Positions 26,561 to 37,490 of a stretch of DNA of 55,424 nucleotides are shown here, one piece after another. The stretch comes from Flavobacteriaceae bacterium. Lineage in GTDB: Bacteria; Bacteroidota; Bacteroidia; Flavobacteriales; Flavobacteriaceae. A program made the position numbers and the translations under genes. Below the pieces are notes generated by a model. That model saw only the letters and a list, made by a program, of their open reading frames with translations, ran no database searches and was not told where the DNA came from. Positions within the stretch are counted from its first letter, which is position 1; every line of letters starts with the position of its first letter. The stretch spans positions 1 through 55,424 of the forward strand of contig JAIUMH010000003.1 in the NCBI GenBank assembly GCA_022565635.1, in the 5' to 3' direction.

Positions 26561-26836
26561 ATGGCAATAAATATTAAACCATTAGCAGACCGAGTGCTTG
26601 TAGAGCCTCAAGCCGCTGAAACTAAAACAGCATCAGGTATTATCATTCCAGAAACAGCAAAAGAAAAACCACAAAGAGGTAAAGTAATAGCTGTTGGAAA
26701 TGGCAAAAAAGACCATGATATGTCTGTAAAAGAAGGAGACATGGTTTTATACGGTAAGTATGCAGGAACTGAATTGAAATTAGAAGGGACTGACTATTTA
26801 ATTATGAGAGAGGATGATATCCTTGCAATAGTTTAA
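26561..26836 (+). CDS. groES: Co-chaperonin GroES
   Basis: The 91-residue protein has the GroES signature: [18 protein letters not shown], a mobile loop [20 protein letters not shown], and the closing [16 protein letters not shown]. It caps the GroEL folding chamber. groEL follows 31 bases later. No CIRCE inverted repeat is seen between the secG terminator and the start, so HrcA control is not supported. A TGGCA...TTGG pattern at about 26510-26522 is too weak to call a sigma-54 site. Confidence 0.97.
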   Translation: MAINIKPLADRVLVEPQAAETKTASGIIIPETAKEKPQRGKVIAVGNGKKDHDMSVKEGDMVLYGKYAGTELKLEGTDYLIMREDDILAIV

Positions 26837-26855
26837 TTATTAATTGATCAATTAA

Positions 26856-28505
<1,650 letters not shown>

Positions 28506-28540
28506 ATTAAATTATTTGGTTTTTTAAATCACGTAAATAA

Positions 28541-28580
28541 AAAACAGCCTTCAACTAAAATTGAAGGCTGTTTAATTTTA
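28541..28580. terminator. Bidirectional terminator between groEL and the convergent secreted-protein gene
   Basis: AAACAGCCTTCAA and TTGAAGGCTGTTT form a 13-bp stem with a short loop. A/T-rich tracts lie on both sides, so it can serve groEL and the leftward gene ending at 28597. Confidence 0.88.
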
Positions 28581-28596
28581 ATAGTTAACTACTCTT

Positions 28597-30759
28597 CTAT
28601 TTTATAATTAAACGTTTAGTCAATGATTGCTTCCCTGAAGTAAATTGAATTAAATAAATCCCCGCTTTTAAATTAGATGTATTAATTCTCTCAGGAGGGT
28701 TTTTCGTGTGCAATAGTACTTTCCCTTGCGTATTGTAAATTCTTAATTCATCAAATTCTACGTCAGATCTAATATTGAAATAAGTACTTGCAGGATTTGG
28801 ATAAATGCTTATGTTTTGTTTCTCAAATTCTATAGTATTAAAAGTAGCTTTATGAAGATAAAGATTATCATACCACACATTATCCAAATTAGATGTAATA
28901 TGTATTTGAGCAACATCACTTCTAGTCAAGTTACCGAGCACCATTCCGCCCAAAGCATTAATATCAACATCTACTGAAACCCATTCGTTAGCAACCAGCT
29001 GTTGATCTGTTCCTGTGTTAAAAATCACTTCTAATCCAGTAGAAAATTCATCGGTTTCATTACCCGCCCAATCAACTAACTTGATGTTAAACACTTTACC
29101 TACTAAATCTTCCTCATCAGTGTAAAAATCAAAATGTAGGTGAGAAAAATCAGTAGCATCAAATCTATTATTTTGGAAATCAATACCTTGACAACCAGGA
29201 CCCGAATATAGAATAGTTGGGTTTTCAGCAATTAAAATTTCTTCTGTTGCTGGGTCATTAGCGCATAAACCGAAATCAAAATCATCGAGTGTTACATCAT
29301 CATACGCATCACTAAAAATAGAGATCACGTCAGAAGCTGGTCTTGCGGGCGGAGTTGGAGCTGCAACGGTCGGCGGACCTGAACAAGGTTCACATGGGCC
29401 ACCACAGTCAATTCCTGTTTCATTTTGATTTTGAATACCATCGTCACAAGTACCAGGATCTTTAGACAAATAGAAATTATCATACCACACATTAGGTAAA
29501 TTAGATGTAATGTGTATTTGAGCAACATCACTTCTAGTTAAGTCACCTAATACCATTCCCCCTAATTCGGTGATGATCACATCTACAGAAACCCATTGAT
29601 TTTCAACCAAAGCTGGGTCAGTGCCCACATTAAATAAAACTTCTAATCCTGTAGATGAGACATCTGTATCATTCCCTGCCCAATCAACTAACTTAATGTT
29701 AAATACGGCACCATCAACCACCTCATCAGTGTAAAAATCGAAATGAATATTGGTAAAAGTAGAGGCATCGAGTTTATTATTTTGAAAATCGATTCCTTGA
29801 CAACCCGGACCTAAATACCGTTGTGTTGGATTTCCATCAATGGTTACCTCTTCAACTGCAGGTACATTTGCACATAAGCCAAAATCAAAATCATCTATAA
29901 TGATATCTGAATAAGCATCACTAAAAATAGAAAGTACATTTTCTGCATCACGTTCTGGTGGTGTTGGAGCTGGAATTGTTGGTCCTTCAATAACGAAGGA
30001 AAGTGTGTAAGTTTTTGTGGTTTCACCGTCTTCAGCAGTAACCAAAACAGAAGCCTCACCAGGAAGTGAATCCGCTTGTGTTATGATTAGACTAGCATTA
30101 GGGTTTGCTGGTGTAGCACCTGTAATTTCAGGAATAGTTGAATCTACACCTAGACCAAATGAATATGCAGTTACGTTAGCATTAAAGTCTGGCAGAGGAG
30201 CGCTATCAATAAACAACTCACTTAAGTTGGCATTGGTAAGCGGATCTATAACATTTTGCTCTAAAACAACATCATCAATAAATACATCATCATTGCTAAG
30301 GCCCGTCTCAAAACCAAGCTTCATAGTGTCAAAAGTTTGACCTACGTTAAAAATAACTTCGTAAGTATCCATGGTAGTGTTGATGGTAAAATCTTCAATA
30401 ATCAAATCGGTAAAATCACCACCATCTTGACCAAAAAATAACCTCAGCTGACGATTATTTACATTAGATCTTGCTGAGAAGGAAATTTTATACGACTCTC
30501 CAACTTCTAATGATGTAATTTGATTAGCAGTTAATACTTGGTTGAACTGAACATGCCAAACTTGGTCGCCAGCACCATTAATATTAGTAATATTCGCTTC
30601 ATTGTTTGCGGCTGAGAAACTTGCGGAAACACCCACAAAATCGGCCTCATAACTTTGCCAAGAATTAAGATCATCACTAAAATCGCCGTTAATAACGATA
30701 TTTTGTGCAGAAACTAAATGACATAGAAAAATGGTAATTAAAAGTGTAATTTTTTTCAT
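28597..30759 (-). CDS. Type IX-secreted multidomain beta-sandwich protein, likely glycan-binding
   Basis: The 720-residue protein has a signal peptide (cleaved after LVSAQ) and then a carbohydrate-binding-module-like domain (about 20-165, NIVINGDFSDDLNSWQSYEA). A cadherin-like beta-sandwich segment follows (about 172-258). Two copies of a domain of about 170 residues come next, each opening SIFSDAY and ending in VWYDN.YL, with a Cys-rich linker CDDGIQNQNETGIDCGGPC between them. A type IX C-terminal sorting domain closes it (SIYPNPASTYFNIRSD, ending KRLIIK). The two copies are 612 bases apart and close at the DNA level. No catalytic domain is seen. Surface or secreted glycan binding is inferred from the folds. 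Confidence 0.8.
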   Translation of the reverse strand: MKKITLLITIFLCHLVSAQNIVINGDFSDDLNSWQSYEADFVGVSASFSAANNEANITNINGAGDQVWHVQFNQVLTANQITSLEVGESYKISFSARSNVNNRQLRLFFGQDGGDFTDLIIEDFTINTTMDTYEVIFNVGQTFDTMKLGFETGLSNDDVFIDDVVLEQNVIDPLTNANLSELFIDSAPLPDFNANVTAYSFGLGVDSTIPEITGATPANPNASLIITQADSLPGEASVLVTAEDGETTKTYTLSFVIEGPTIPAPTPPERDAENVLSIFSDAYSDIIIDDFDFGLCANVPAVEEVTIDGNPTQRYLGPGCQGIDFQNNKLDASTFTNIHFDFYTDEVVDGAVFNIKLVDWAGNDTDVSSTGLEVLFNVGTDPALVENQWVSVDVIITELGGMVLGDLTRSDVAQIHITSNLPNVWYDNFYLSKDPGTCDDGIQNQNETGIDCGGPCEPCSGPPTVAAPTPPARPASDVISIFSDAYDDVTLDDFDFGLCANDPATEEILIAENPTILYSGPGCQGIDFQNNRFDATDFSHLHFDFYTDEEDLVGKVFNIKLVDWAGNETDEFSTGLEVIFNTGTDQQLVANEWVSVDVDINALGGMVLGNLTRSDVAQIHITSNLDNVWYDNLYLHKATFNTIEFEKQNISIYPNPASTYFNIRSDVEFDELRIYNTQGKVLLHTKNPPERINTSNLKAGIYLIQFTSGKQSLTKRLIIK

Positions 30760-31109
30760 GTTAATTTGTTTAAGGGAATTCCCTATTATTTTCTAGGAAG
30801 ATAACACTATAACCTTAGAGTATTAATGAATTATAAAAGTAAAAACACTACAAATTTTCATATTCCCTTTTGATTAGCCAAAAAGTCAATAATAATCGAG
30901 GCTTTCGGTAAGTTTTATTTATCTGAATCATTTCAAAAAAAATAATTTTGAAGAAATTGTATATACTATGTTTGGTTTTATATGATACAAAATATAGACA
31001 TGAAAAGAAGGAAATACTAATAAAAACAGGGAAAATAGTAATTTAAATGAAAGTATGATGAAATGGTCTTTAATAAATAGGTGTTGGTAAACATGATATA
31101 AAAAAAAGA
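30760..31109. other. Intergenic region between the two secreted-protein genes
   Basis: I see no gene. The DNA is AT-rich and presumably carries the promoter of the leftward gene starting at 30759, but no box fits the consensus well. Confidence 0.4.
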
Positions 31110-31138
31110 AAACCCCGAAACGAATGTATCGGGGTTAA
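31110..31138 (-). terminator. Terminator of the leftward gene at 31159-32979
   Basis: AACCCCGA pairs with TCGGGGTT around a 10-base loop. On the minus strand it is followed by TTCTTTTTTT. Confidence 0.88.
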
Positions 31139-31158
31139 AAAAATGGGTAAAACTGAAA

Positions 31159-32979
31159 CTATCTTTTAATAATTTTCTTAGTTACTGATTGACCATTATT
31201 TGTGGTAAGCTTCAATAAATAAACACCTGAAGAAAAATCTTGCATATTGATGTCATTAGCATTAGCCTGCTTTGTCATTAATCTCCCATTCATATTGTAT
31301 AATTCAACGCTTGAAAAATCTGAAGCAGATTGAATTTTAAGCACGTTATTTACAGGGTTAGGGTAAACACTCAGCTCTAGTTCGTCAAATTGAGTATTTG
31401 AGAAAGATGGTGGTCCTATCACCACATTTCCTAAAGCAGCTAAATCATCTGGATTTGCATTAGGTCCAACTACTGTAAAACCATATTGAACGGTCACATC
31501 ATTTTCTAAGTCAACATCATCATAAACAAGTTCAAAGTTTCCTGTTTCGGTAAGATCAGCAACTACCGACTTATTAAATGAGAAATCAGCGTTAAATACA
31601 CGTATAAAAGCAGTAACCTCATAATCAGATGATAAGGTAAAGCTCTCTACGTTTCCAGAAAATTCAAGAACATTACCAGCTAATTCAGTTGATTCTATAA
31701 AACTAACACCTTCAAAAGTTTTATTCCCCTCTTGAGTAGTTTGGTCTACCCAAAAAGGATCTTCTGGGTTGTCTGCATACGTGTTAAAGTTAGGAAATAA
31801 AGTAACTGTATTAGTATCTGAATCTAAATCAGTTCTAATATCAGCAAGTCCCCATTCAGAAGCAAAGATAAATTCTCCTCCATTTTCAGGCAATTCAAAA
31901 ACATTAGCAAAACCTAACCAGTTTGCACTAGCATCTACTTCTATGCTTTCTTCGCCTATCTCACCGTTATCATCATCTCCATTATCATCACCTTCACTTG
32001 CAACACTTGTTATGTTATCAATGTAAATTGTAAATGTAGATGGATTTCCAAAGGCATTGATGTTACTATCCCAGTTAGGAAAGAAAACAACTGTTTCATA
32101 AATACCATCTGCAACTGCAGTTCCATCCAAAGCTTCATTCATAGTAAATGTAAGTGTCTGCCATGTATTAGGCTCAGTATAACTTTGAGCGGCGGCAGCA
32201 TCAGGCCCCCCATTTTCAAGTTTTAAAAGTAAATTAAATGTTTGAGTAGCATATACATCAACTTCTACGGTTAAATTATTGGTTAAGTCTAAGAAAATAT
32301 CTGTCTGGTCTATAAACGCGCCTTGCCAAGGGTTTCCTGTATCAACACTTTCTAATTTTAATGAGTTTCCGTTATCTCCTTCTGGAGCTTGATCAAGTGT
32401 TGCTCCAGCAAGTCCTTCAAAATCGGTTATAGAAAAAGTAGTTTCATTTTCAAAATCTTGAACAATTTCTAGCTCCGCAGGATCTGGGTCCGGGTCATCT
32501 CCATCATCATCTCCATCATCATCTCCACTTCCAGCAACTTCAGAAGCTATAGCTGGTTCAGAAAATGTATTTGTAGAATCATCAAATTGGTACAACCAAA
32601 AGGTATATTCTTCACCAGGATCTAAGCCGGTTAAAACAAAACCAAAGGCATCAATACCTCCGCCATCACCTGGAGTTTCACCAAATGTATATTCTTCAGC
32701 AGTAGTTGGATCTTCTGGTGAAGCATCAGTTAAAGAATAAAAAAGACGAAAAGAGATGTCTTCTTCTGCAACATCGTTAGGTCCACATGCAAGAAATAAT
32801 TCTCCAGCATCAACAGGATCCTCTCCAACACTATCAAACACAACAAAACCAGCAGGCTGATTAGGTGCATTAAAAAAATCTGAAACTGTAGTTGAAGTAT
32901 TTGCAACTACAGAGACACCAATAAACAGGACTAAAAGAACCGTTACTGATGCACGTAAATAACTTGTAATTTTCAACAT
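31159..32979 (-). CDS. Type IX-secreted protein with beta-sandwich domains and Asp-rich linker
   Basis: The 606-residue protein has an N-terminal signal segment (hydrophobic about 12-26) and a beta-rich first domain (about 35-150). An acidic linker with repeated DDDG units follows (about 151-168). A jelly-roll domain like those on secreted glycan-active proteins comes next (about 170-325), then a second acidic linker and another beta domain (about 345-520). The end is a type IX sorting domain (LSVYPNPVNNVLKIQSASDF, final KKIIKR). No catalytic residues are recognisable. It lies next to another secreted beta-sandwich protein on the same strand, but each has its own terminator. A role in polysaccharide binding is an inference. 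Confidence 0.75.
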   Translation of the reverse strand: MLKITSYLRASVTVLLVLFIGVSVVANTSTTVSDFFNAPNQPAGFVVFDSVGEDPVDAGELFLACGPNDVAEEDISFRLFYSLTDASPEDPTTAEEYTFGETPGDGGGIDAFGFVLTGLDPGEEYTFWLYQFDDSTNTFSEPAIASEVAGSGDDDGDDDGDDPDPDPAELEIVQDFENETTFSITDFEGLAGATLDQAPEGDNGNSLKLESVDTGNPWQGAFIDQTDIFLDLTNNLTVEVDVYATQTFNLLLKLENGGPDAAAAQSYTEPNTWQTLTFTMNEALDGTAVADGIYETVVFFPNWDSNINAFGNPSTFTIYIDNITSVASEGDDNGDDDNGEIGEESIEVDASANWLGFANVFELPENGGEFIFASEWGLADIRTDLDSDTNTVTLFPNFNTYADNPEDPFWVDQTTQEGNKTFEGVSFIESTELAGNVLEFSGNVESFTLSSDYEVTAFIRVFNADFSFNKSVVADLTETGNFELVYDDVDLENDVTVQYGFTVVGPNANPDDLAALGNVVIGPPSFSNTQFDELELSVYPNPVNNVLKIQSASDFSSVELYNMNGRLMTKQANANDINMQDFSSGVYLLKLTTNNGQSVTKKIIKR

Positions 32980-33236
32980 AATAAAGTATTTAATTTGTTA
33001 TTATTTATATCTTTATAAAATTAAGGTATTAAAAGGCAAAAAACAGTCTCAACAAACTATATAAACTATACAACATAGTAGTAATTATTTTTTGAAGGAA
33101 TACTTAGAAGTATTTGACTTTATGAATAGGAAAAATAAAGTAACATCTCAAATGTTGTGTTGATGTAGTGTTATTGACTTAAACCTTATCGTATCCTTTT
33201 AGTCAAAAAAAATAAAATTCACTAAAAACAAAAAAA

Positions 33237-34730
33237 ATGAAGCTTTACTTACAATTTATTATCATTTTATTAATTCCCTCTTTAAATTATTCACAGAATT
33301 CTGATTTTAACGCAGATCCTGTTATAACAAATCATGAAGTCAAAATTAATGGGTCAAAAATTGAGTATAGTGCAGAAGCAGGATTTCAAGAGGTTTTTGA
33401 TAACAAAGATGAGGCAGTAGGAGCTCTTTTTTATACCTATTACCAAAGAAAAGCAAATCAGAAAAATGAAGTTGAAAACAGACCATTGGTGATTTCATTT
33501 AATGGAGGACCTGGTTCTGCTTCTGTATGGATGCATCTTGCATATACTGGTCCTCGAGTACTTAAAATTGACGAGGAAGGTTTCCCAGTGCAACCCTATG
33601 GAGTAGAGGAAAATCCCTACAGTATTTTAGATGTTGCAGATATAGTGTATGTAAATCCCATTAATACAGGCTATTCTAGAGGGTATAAAGACGAAAAAGG
33701 AAACATAAAAAAAGAGCTGTTTTTTGGAGTACAAGAAGACGTTTCTTATCTAGCCAAATGGATTTCACAATTTGTTAGTCAAAAAAACAGATGGCTTTCT
33801 CCCAAATATCTCATTGGTGAAAGCTACGGAACTACTCGTGTTTCTGGATTGGCTCATCAACTTCAAAATTCACATTGGATGTATTTAAATGGAATAATTC
33901 TTGTTTCCCCAACCGAATTAGGCATCGATAGAAACGGCCCTGTAGAAATTGCCAACAGAATACCCTATTTCACAGCCGCAGCATGGTATCATGATAAATT
34001 ACCTAGCCAATTTCAAAATATGGAGTTAGAGGAAGTTTTAGAAATTTCTGAAAATTATGCTATTAATAAGCTTACTCCAGTTTTGGTAAAAGGAAACTCC
34101 ATAACTGAAGTAGAAAAGATGGAAGTTTGCCAAAGCTTAGAAGAGCTTACTGGAATTAATGCAAGGGTTTACCTGCAACATAACCTAGAATTACCTTACA
34201 ATTATTTTTGGAAAGAATTACTAAGAAATGAAGGCTTTACCATTGGAAGATTAGATTCTAGATACAAAGGTATAGATGAGAAAGAAGCAGGATCTAGACC
34301 AGAATATAATGCAGAATTAAGTTCATGGTTGCATTCATTTACTCCAGCCATTAATCATTATTTAAAAAACGATTTAAAGGTTGAAACACCTGCAGAATAT
34401 TTAATGTTTGGTAATGTTTATCCTTGGGACAGAACGAAAAATAACGCTACGGGTAAACTTCTAAGAAGAGCAATGACACAAAATCCAAATTTAAAAGTAC
34501 TTATCCAATCAGGTTATTTTGATGGTGCTACAACTTATTTTAATGCAAAATACAACATGTGGCATATAGATGAAAGCGGAAAAATGAAAGACCGGTTTGA
34601 ATTTAAAGCATATAAAAGCGGACATATGATGTATTTAAGAAGAGAAGATCTTAAAAAGTCAAATGATGATGTAAGAGATTTTATTCTTAAAAGTATGGAA
34701 GAAGCTAATAAATCATCTGCTAAATATTAA
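33237..34730 (+). CDS. S10 family serine carboxypeptidase-like exported peptidase
   Basis: The 497-residue protein has a signal peptide (about 1-20, NYSQ end) and the alpha/beta-hydrolase motifs of family S10. The oxyanion segment is SFNGGPGSASVWMHLAYTGP. The nucleophile is S196 in IGESYGTTR. An Asp lies in IQSGYFDGATTY (about 434) and a His in YKSGHMMYL (about 466). S10 enzymes remove C-terminal residues, mainly at acidic pH. No outer-membrane anchor or sorting domain is visible, so it is probably periplasmic. An AlkD-like gene follows 11 bases later, probably in the same transcript. Confidence 0.9.
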   Translation: MKLYLQFIIILLIPSLNYSQNSDFNADPVITNHEVKINGSKIEYSAEAGFQEVFDNKDEAVGALFYTYYQRKANQKNEVENRPLVISFNGGPGSASVWMHLAYTGPRVLKIDEEGFPVQPYGVEENPYSILDVADIVYVNPINTGYSRGYKDEKGNIKKELFFGVQEDVSYLAKWISQFVSQKNRWLSPKYLIGESYGTTRVSGLAHQLQNSHWMYLNGIILVSPTELGIDRNGPVEIANRIPYFTAAAWYHDKLPSQFQNMELEEVLEISENYAINKLTPVLVKGNSITEVEKMEVCQSLEELTGINARVYLQHNLELPYNYFWKELLRNEGFTIGRLDSRYKGIDEKEAGSRPEYNAELSSWLHSFTPAINHYLKNDLKVETPAEYLMFGNVYPWDRTKNNATGKLLRRAMTQNPNLKVLIQSGYFDGATTYFNAKYNMWHIDESGKMKDRFEFKAYKSGHMMYLRREDLKKSNDDVRDFILKSMEEANKSSAKY

Positions 34731-34741
34731 ACAAAACCGAA

Positions 34742-35551
34742 GTGAGTAAACGCAAAGGAGCTAAGTCAAAAGCAACAATTCCTCCTTCAATTTTGAAGGA
34801 ATTAAATCAAGGAAAAATAGAAACAGCTAATTTAGTTGAGTTTTTAGCAATTGACTTTTATGCATTAGTAGAGCATGTTTTTCAGGATTTTGGAAAACCC
34901 TCCTACATAAATGTTATTCACCAAGGTTTTAATCAACTTGAAAAAAGAACAGTAAACACCTTCCAAAAAAGTATTGGTGAAAGTTTATTGCTTATTAAAT
35001 CTGAAAATCCAAGTTCTTCAATTATAGAATTTCTTGAAAATCATCACTCTGACGTGGTGAGAAGATGGCCTTGCTACTATATAGGTCTAAACGAGGCCAT
35101 GGGTTTAGAAAATCAATTCAAACAACTTGAAAAATTTGCCACAGATCATCATTTTGGAGTTAGAGAAGATGCATGGCTAGCTGTAAGAAATAACGTTATA
35201 AAAAATTTAGAGAACAGTATTTCTGTTTTAGGAACTTGGATAAAATCTGAAAAAGCTTATAAAAGAAGATTTGCTATTGAACTACTAAGACCTAGAGGTG
35301 TATGGTGTAAACACATCAACCAGCTTAAGGAAAATCCAGAAATGGTTTTACCCTATATAGAAAGCTTAAAAGATGAAACTGATAAATATGTGCAAGATAG
35401 TGTTGCCAATTGGCTGAATGACTTGAGTAAAAGCAAACCAGCTATTGTTTTAAATAGGCTTGAAAACTGGGATACTCAAAACAAAAACACCGCCTATATT
35501 TGTAAACGAGCGTTGAGAACAATAAAAAAAAACAACCATAAAGTTATTTAG
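34742..35551 (+). CDS. HEAT-repeat protein, DNA alkylation repair (AlkD-like) family
   Basis: The 269-residue protein starts with GTG. It is almost entirely helical, with HEAT-like repeats (for example FGVREDAWLAVRNNVIKNLE, SEKAYKRRFAIELLRPRG, KYVQDSVANWLNDLSKSKP). The last two resemble the AlkD-type glycosylase scaffold, which excises alkylated bases without base flipping. The basic N-terminus (SKRKGAKSK) suits DNA binding. I cannot confirm the catalytic Asp and Trp residues by eye, so glycosylase activity is tentative. It follows the S10 gene by 11 bases. Its last codons also form a terminator stem for the opposing gene. Confidence 0.6.
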   Translation: MSKRKGAKSKATIPPSILKELNQGKIETANLVEFLAIDFYALVEHVFQDFGKPSYINVIHQGFNQLEKRTVNTFQKSIGESLLLIKSENPSSSIIEFLENHHSDVVRRWPCYYIGLNEAMGLENQFKQLEKFATDHHFGVREDAWLAVRNNVIKNLENSISVLGTWIKSEKAYKRRFAIELLRPRGVWCKHINQLKENPEMVLPYIESLKDETDKYVQDSVANWLNDLSKSKPAIVLNRLENWDTQNKNTAYICKRALRTIKKNNHKVI

Positions 35552-35569
35552 TGTTATAATTTTATGGTT
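35521..35569 (-). terminator. Terminator for the leftward ctlX-like gene, inside the end of the AlkD-like gene
   Basis: AACCATAAA (35534-35542) pairs with TTTATGGTT (35561-35569). On the minus strand the stem is followed by GTTTTTTTTTATT. The hairpin and T-run overlap the last codons of the opposing gene. Confidence 0.65.
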
Positions 35570-35601
35570 GCCTATACTACCTGTTTCAACTAGAATATTA
35601 A

Positions 35602-36540
35602 TTACGCTTTCATTGGCGTAAAGATTTCTGCCATCATACATCTAGCACTTCCTCCACCGTTAGTTTCTATGCAAGATAAATCTGCACTTAAAATTTGGGT
35701 ATACTTCTCAATTTGACTTATTTGATGTTGAGTTAATGCGTTTCTTGCACTTTTACTCATTACCAAAAAAGTAGCATCTGATTTAGCTGATTTGACTTGA
35801 AGCATGTTTCCTGCAAAATTTTGCATTTGAGCTTCAGTAATATCAATAATTTCCTTCCCATCATCTTTAAGATGCTGGAGAACGTTTTTACGCTCTTTTG
35901 CATCATCAATGGTAGCTGAACAAATAACGGCAAACTCCTCTCCTACGCACATCATTACGTTGGTATGATAAATAGGCAAGCGCTTTCCATTCACGTCTTG
36001 ATTGGCTGTGAAAATTACAGGCATGTACTCAAAATCTTCACAGAATTCTATCAATAAATCTTCGTCTGCTCTTGGTGAAAGCGCGCAATAGGCTTTTCGA
36101 TTAGTTCTGTCCAAAATCAAACTTCCAGTTCCTTCTAAGAAAACACCATCATCTTCAGCTTCTGTATAATCAAAAATTTGATTGAATTCAAAGCCTTTTT
36201 TTTCAAGTGCTAAAAACACTTCTTCCCTGCGCTCTCTTCTTCTATTCTCAGCAAACATTGGGTACAGAGCTACATTTCCATTTTCATGAAAAGAAATCCA
36301 ATTGTTAGGAAATAATGCATCTGGAGTATTCAGTTTTGGGTCATCTTCAACCACATGAACCTCAACCCCAGCATTTCTAAGCTTTTCAACAAAAGCATCA
36401 AACTCTGCTTGGGCCTTTTTATTGGTTGTAGCATGCAATTCTTCAGTTGATTTCTGAAAAAAATTATTCACCGCTGTTTCTTCATTCATTCTAAAAGAAG
36501 CCGGGCGAATCATCAATATTTGGTCCGTAATCTGTTTCAT
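35602..36540 (-). CDS. Amidinohydrolase-fold enzyme, CtlX-like (citrulline/arginine utilisation)
   Basis: The 312-residue protein has the pentein-fold features of arginine deiminase relatives: PDALFPNNWISFHENG, FLEGTGSLILDR, the His in IYHTNVMMCVGEE, and the C-terminal nucleophilic Cys in ETNGGGSARCMMAEIF. The opening MIRPASFRMNEETAVNNFFQ is typical of the group annotated CtlX. These enzymes hydrolyse the guanidine or ureido group of arginine-like substrates. It begins 1 base after the stop of another pentein enzyme gene, so the two are probably co-translated. The exact substrate is uncertain. Confidence 0.85.
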   Translation of the reverse strand: MKQITDQILMIRPASFRMNEETAVNNFFQKSTEELHATTNKKAQAEFDAFVEKLRNAGVEVHVVEDDPKLNTPDALFPNNWISFHENGNVALYPMFAENRRRERREEVFLALEKKGFEFNQIFDYTEAEDDGVFLEGTGSLILDRTNRKAYCALSPRADEDLLIEFCEDFEYMPVIFTANQDVNGKRLPIYHTNVMMCVGEEFAVICSATIDDAKERKNVLQHLKDDGKEIIDITEAQMQNFAGNMLQVKSAKSDATFLVMSKSARNALTQHQISQIEKYTQILSADLSCIETNGGGSARCMMAEIFTPMKA

Positions 36541-36541
36541 A

Positions 36542-37453
36542 TTATTCTCTTATTAAAGGTAATGTTGAACATCTCAACAAACCTTCTTGTTTGGCAATTT
36601 CTCTATAATTTACTTCTTCAACTTTTATTCCATGACTACGCAACCAAGCATTTAAGCGTTTAAAATGCTGATCAGAAATCACAACTTCTGGACTAATTGA
36701 AAAAATATTACTCGTCATATCATACATTTCTTGCGCATCAATTTCAAAAACATTGTCTGCACCAAACAAATCAACTAACCATTGGTACTCTTCTTCTTCC
36801 AGAAAACCATTTTTATGAATAATAGCTAAGTTATTGCCTACCGGTTGAAAACAACAATCTAAATGTAAGGCATTTTGTTTGGGGTCTGTATTGCTTTTTC
36901 TTAAATTAAAAGACTTAACCTGTTTATTTGGAAATGCTTTTTGAAGGGCCTCAACAGCCTTCATATTAGTTCTTGCTGTGATGTAATCTGAATAATCATC
37001 TCCTCTGTAAGTGCCCACCAATAAATAGTCTCCGTGAGGCATAACATCTCCTCCTTCTACGTGACAATCTTCTGGCAATTCAATTATTTTTGAAGAATGT
37101 ATTTCATCAATTACTTCCTGTATAGCTTCAATTTCTTTTTCACGATCGGGAAGGATGTTGGCCTTAACAAAAACATCATCAATTACAAAACCAATATCTC
37201 TGGAAAAAATCTGGTTATAATCTTCAATCACTTGAGGTCGATATACTTTAACTTGGTGTTTTTTTAAAACTTTTGCCACAGCTTCCATTTCTTCTACCAT
37301 ATCAGCTTCTTTGGGATAGGTTCCCGCTTTTATGTGTAATGCAGATTTTGGATCGTAAGCATCTTCTAAACTAGGCTTACCTCCATTGGACTTTGCTGTG
37401 CCTAAAACAACAGCTTTTAAAGCATTGGTTTCATTGGTAACGTTCAATTTCAT
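36542..37453 (-). CDS. Amidinotransferase / dimethylarginine dimethylaminohydrolase-like enzyme
   Basis: The 303-residue pentein-fold protein has the expected catalytic elements: an acidic EGGDVMPHGDYLLVG segment, His in NALHLDCCFQPVGNN, and a C-terminal Cys in LLRCSTLPLIRE. RPQVIEDYNQIFSRDIGFVI matches the substrate-binding strand of amidinotransferases. Either amidino transfer or guanidine hydrolysis is possible; sequence reading cannot decide. It pairs with the CtlX-like gene (1-base gap) and follows an M23 peptidase gene by 37 bases. Confidence 0.85.
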   Translation of the reverse strand: MKLNVTNETNALKAVVLGTAKSNGGKPSLEDAYDPKSALHIKAGTYPKEADMVEEMEAVAKVLKKHQVKVYRPQVIEDYNQIFSRDIGFVIDDVFVKANILPDREKEIEAIQEVIDEIHSSKIIELPEDCHVEGGDVMPHGDYLLVGTYRGDDYSDYITARTNMKAVEALQKAFPNKQVKSFNLRKSNTDPKQNALHLDCCFQPVGNNLAIIHKNGFLEEEEYQWLVDLFGADNVFEIDAQEMYDMTSNIFSISPEVVISDQHFKRLNAWLRSHGIKVEEVNYREIAKQEGLLRCSTLPLIRE

Positions 37454-37490
37454 TAAGGGTGTTTTTTTTTTGCAAAAGTACAGCTTTTAT

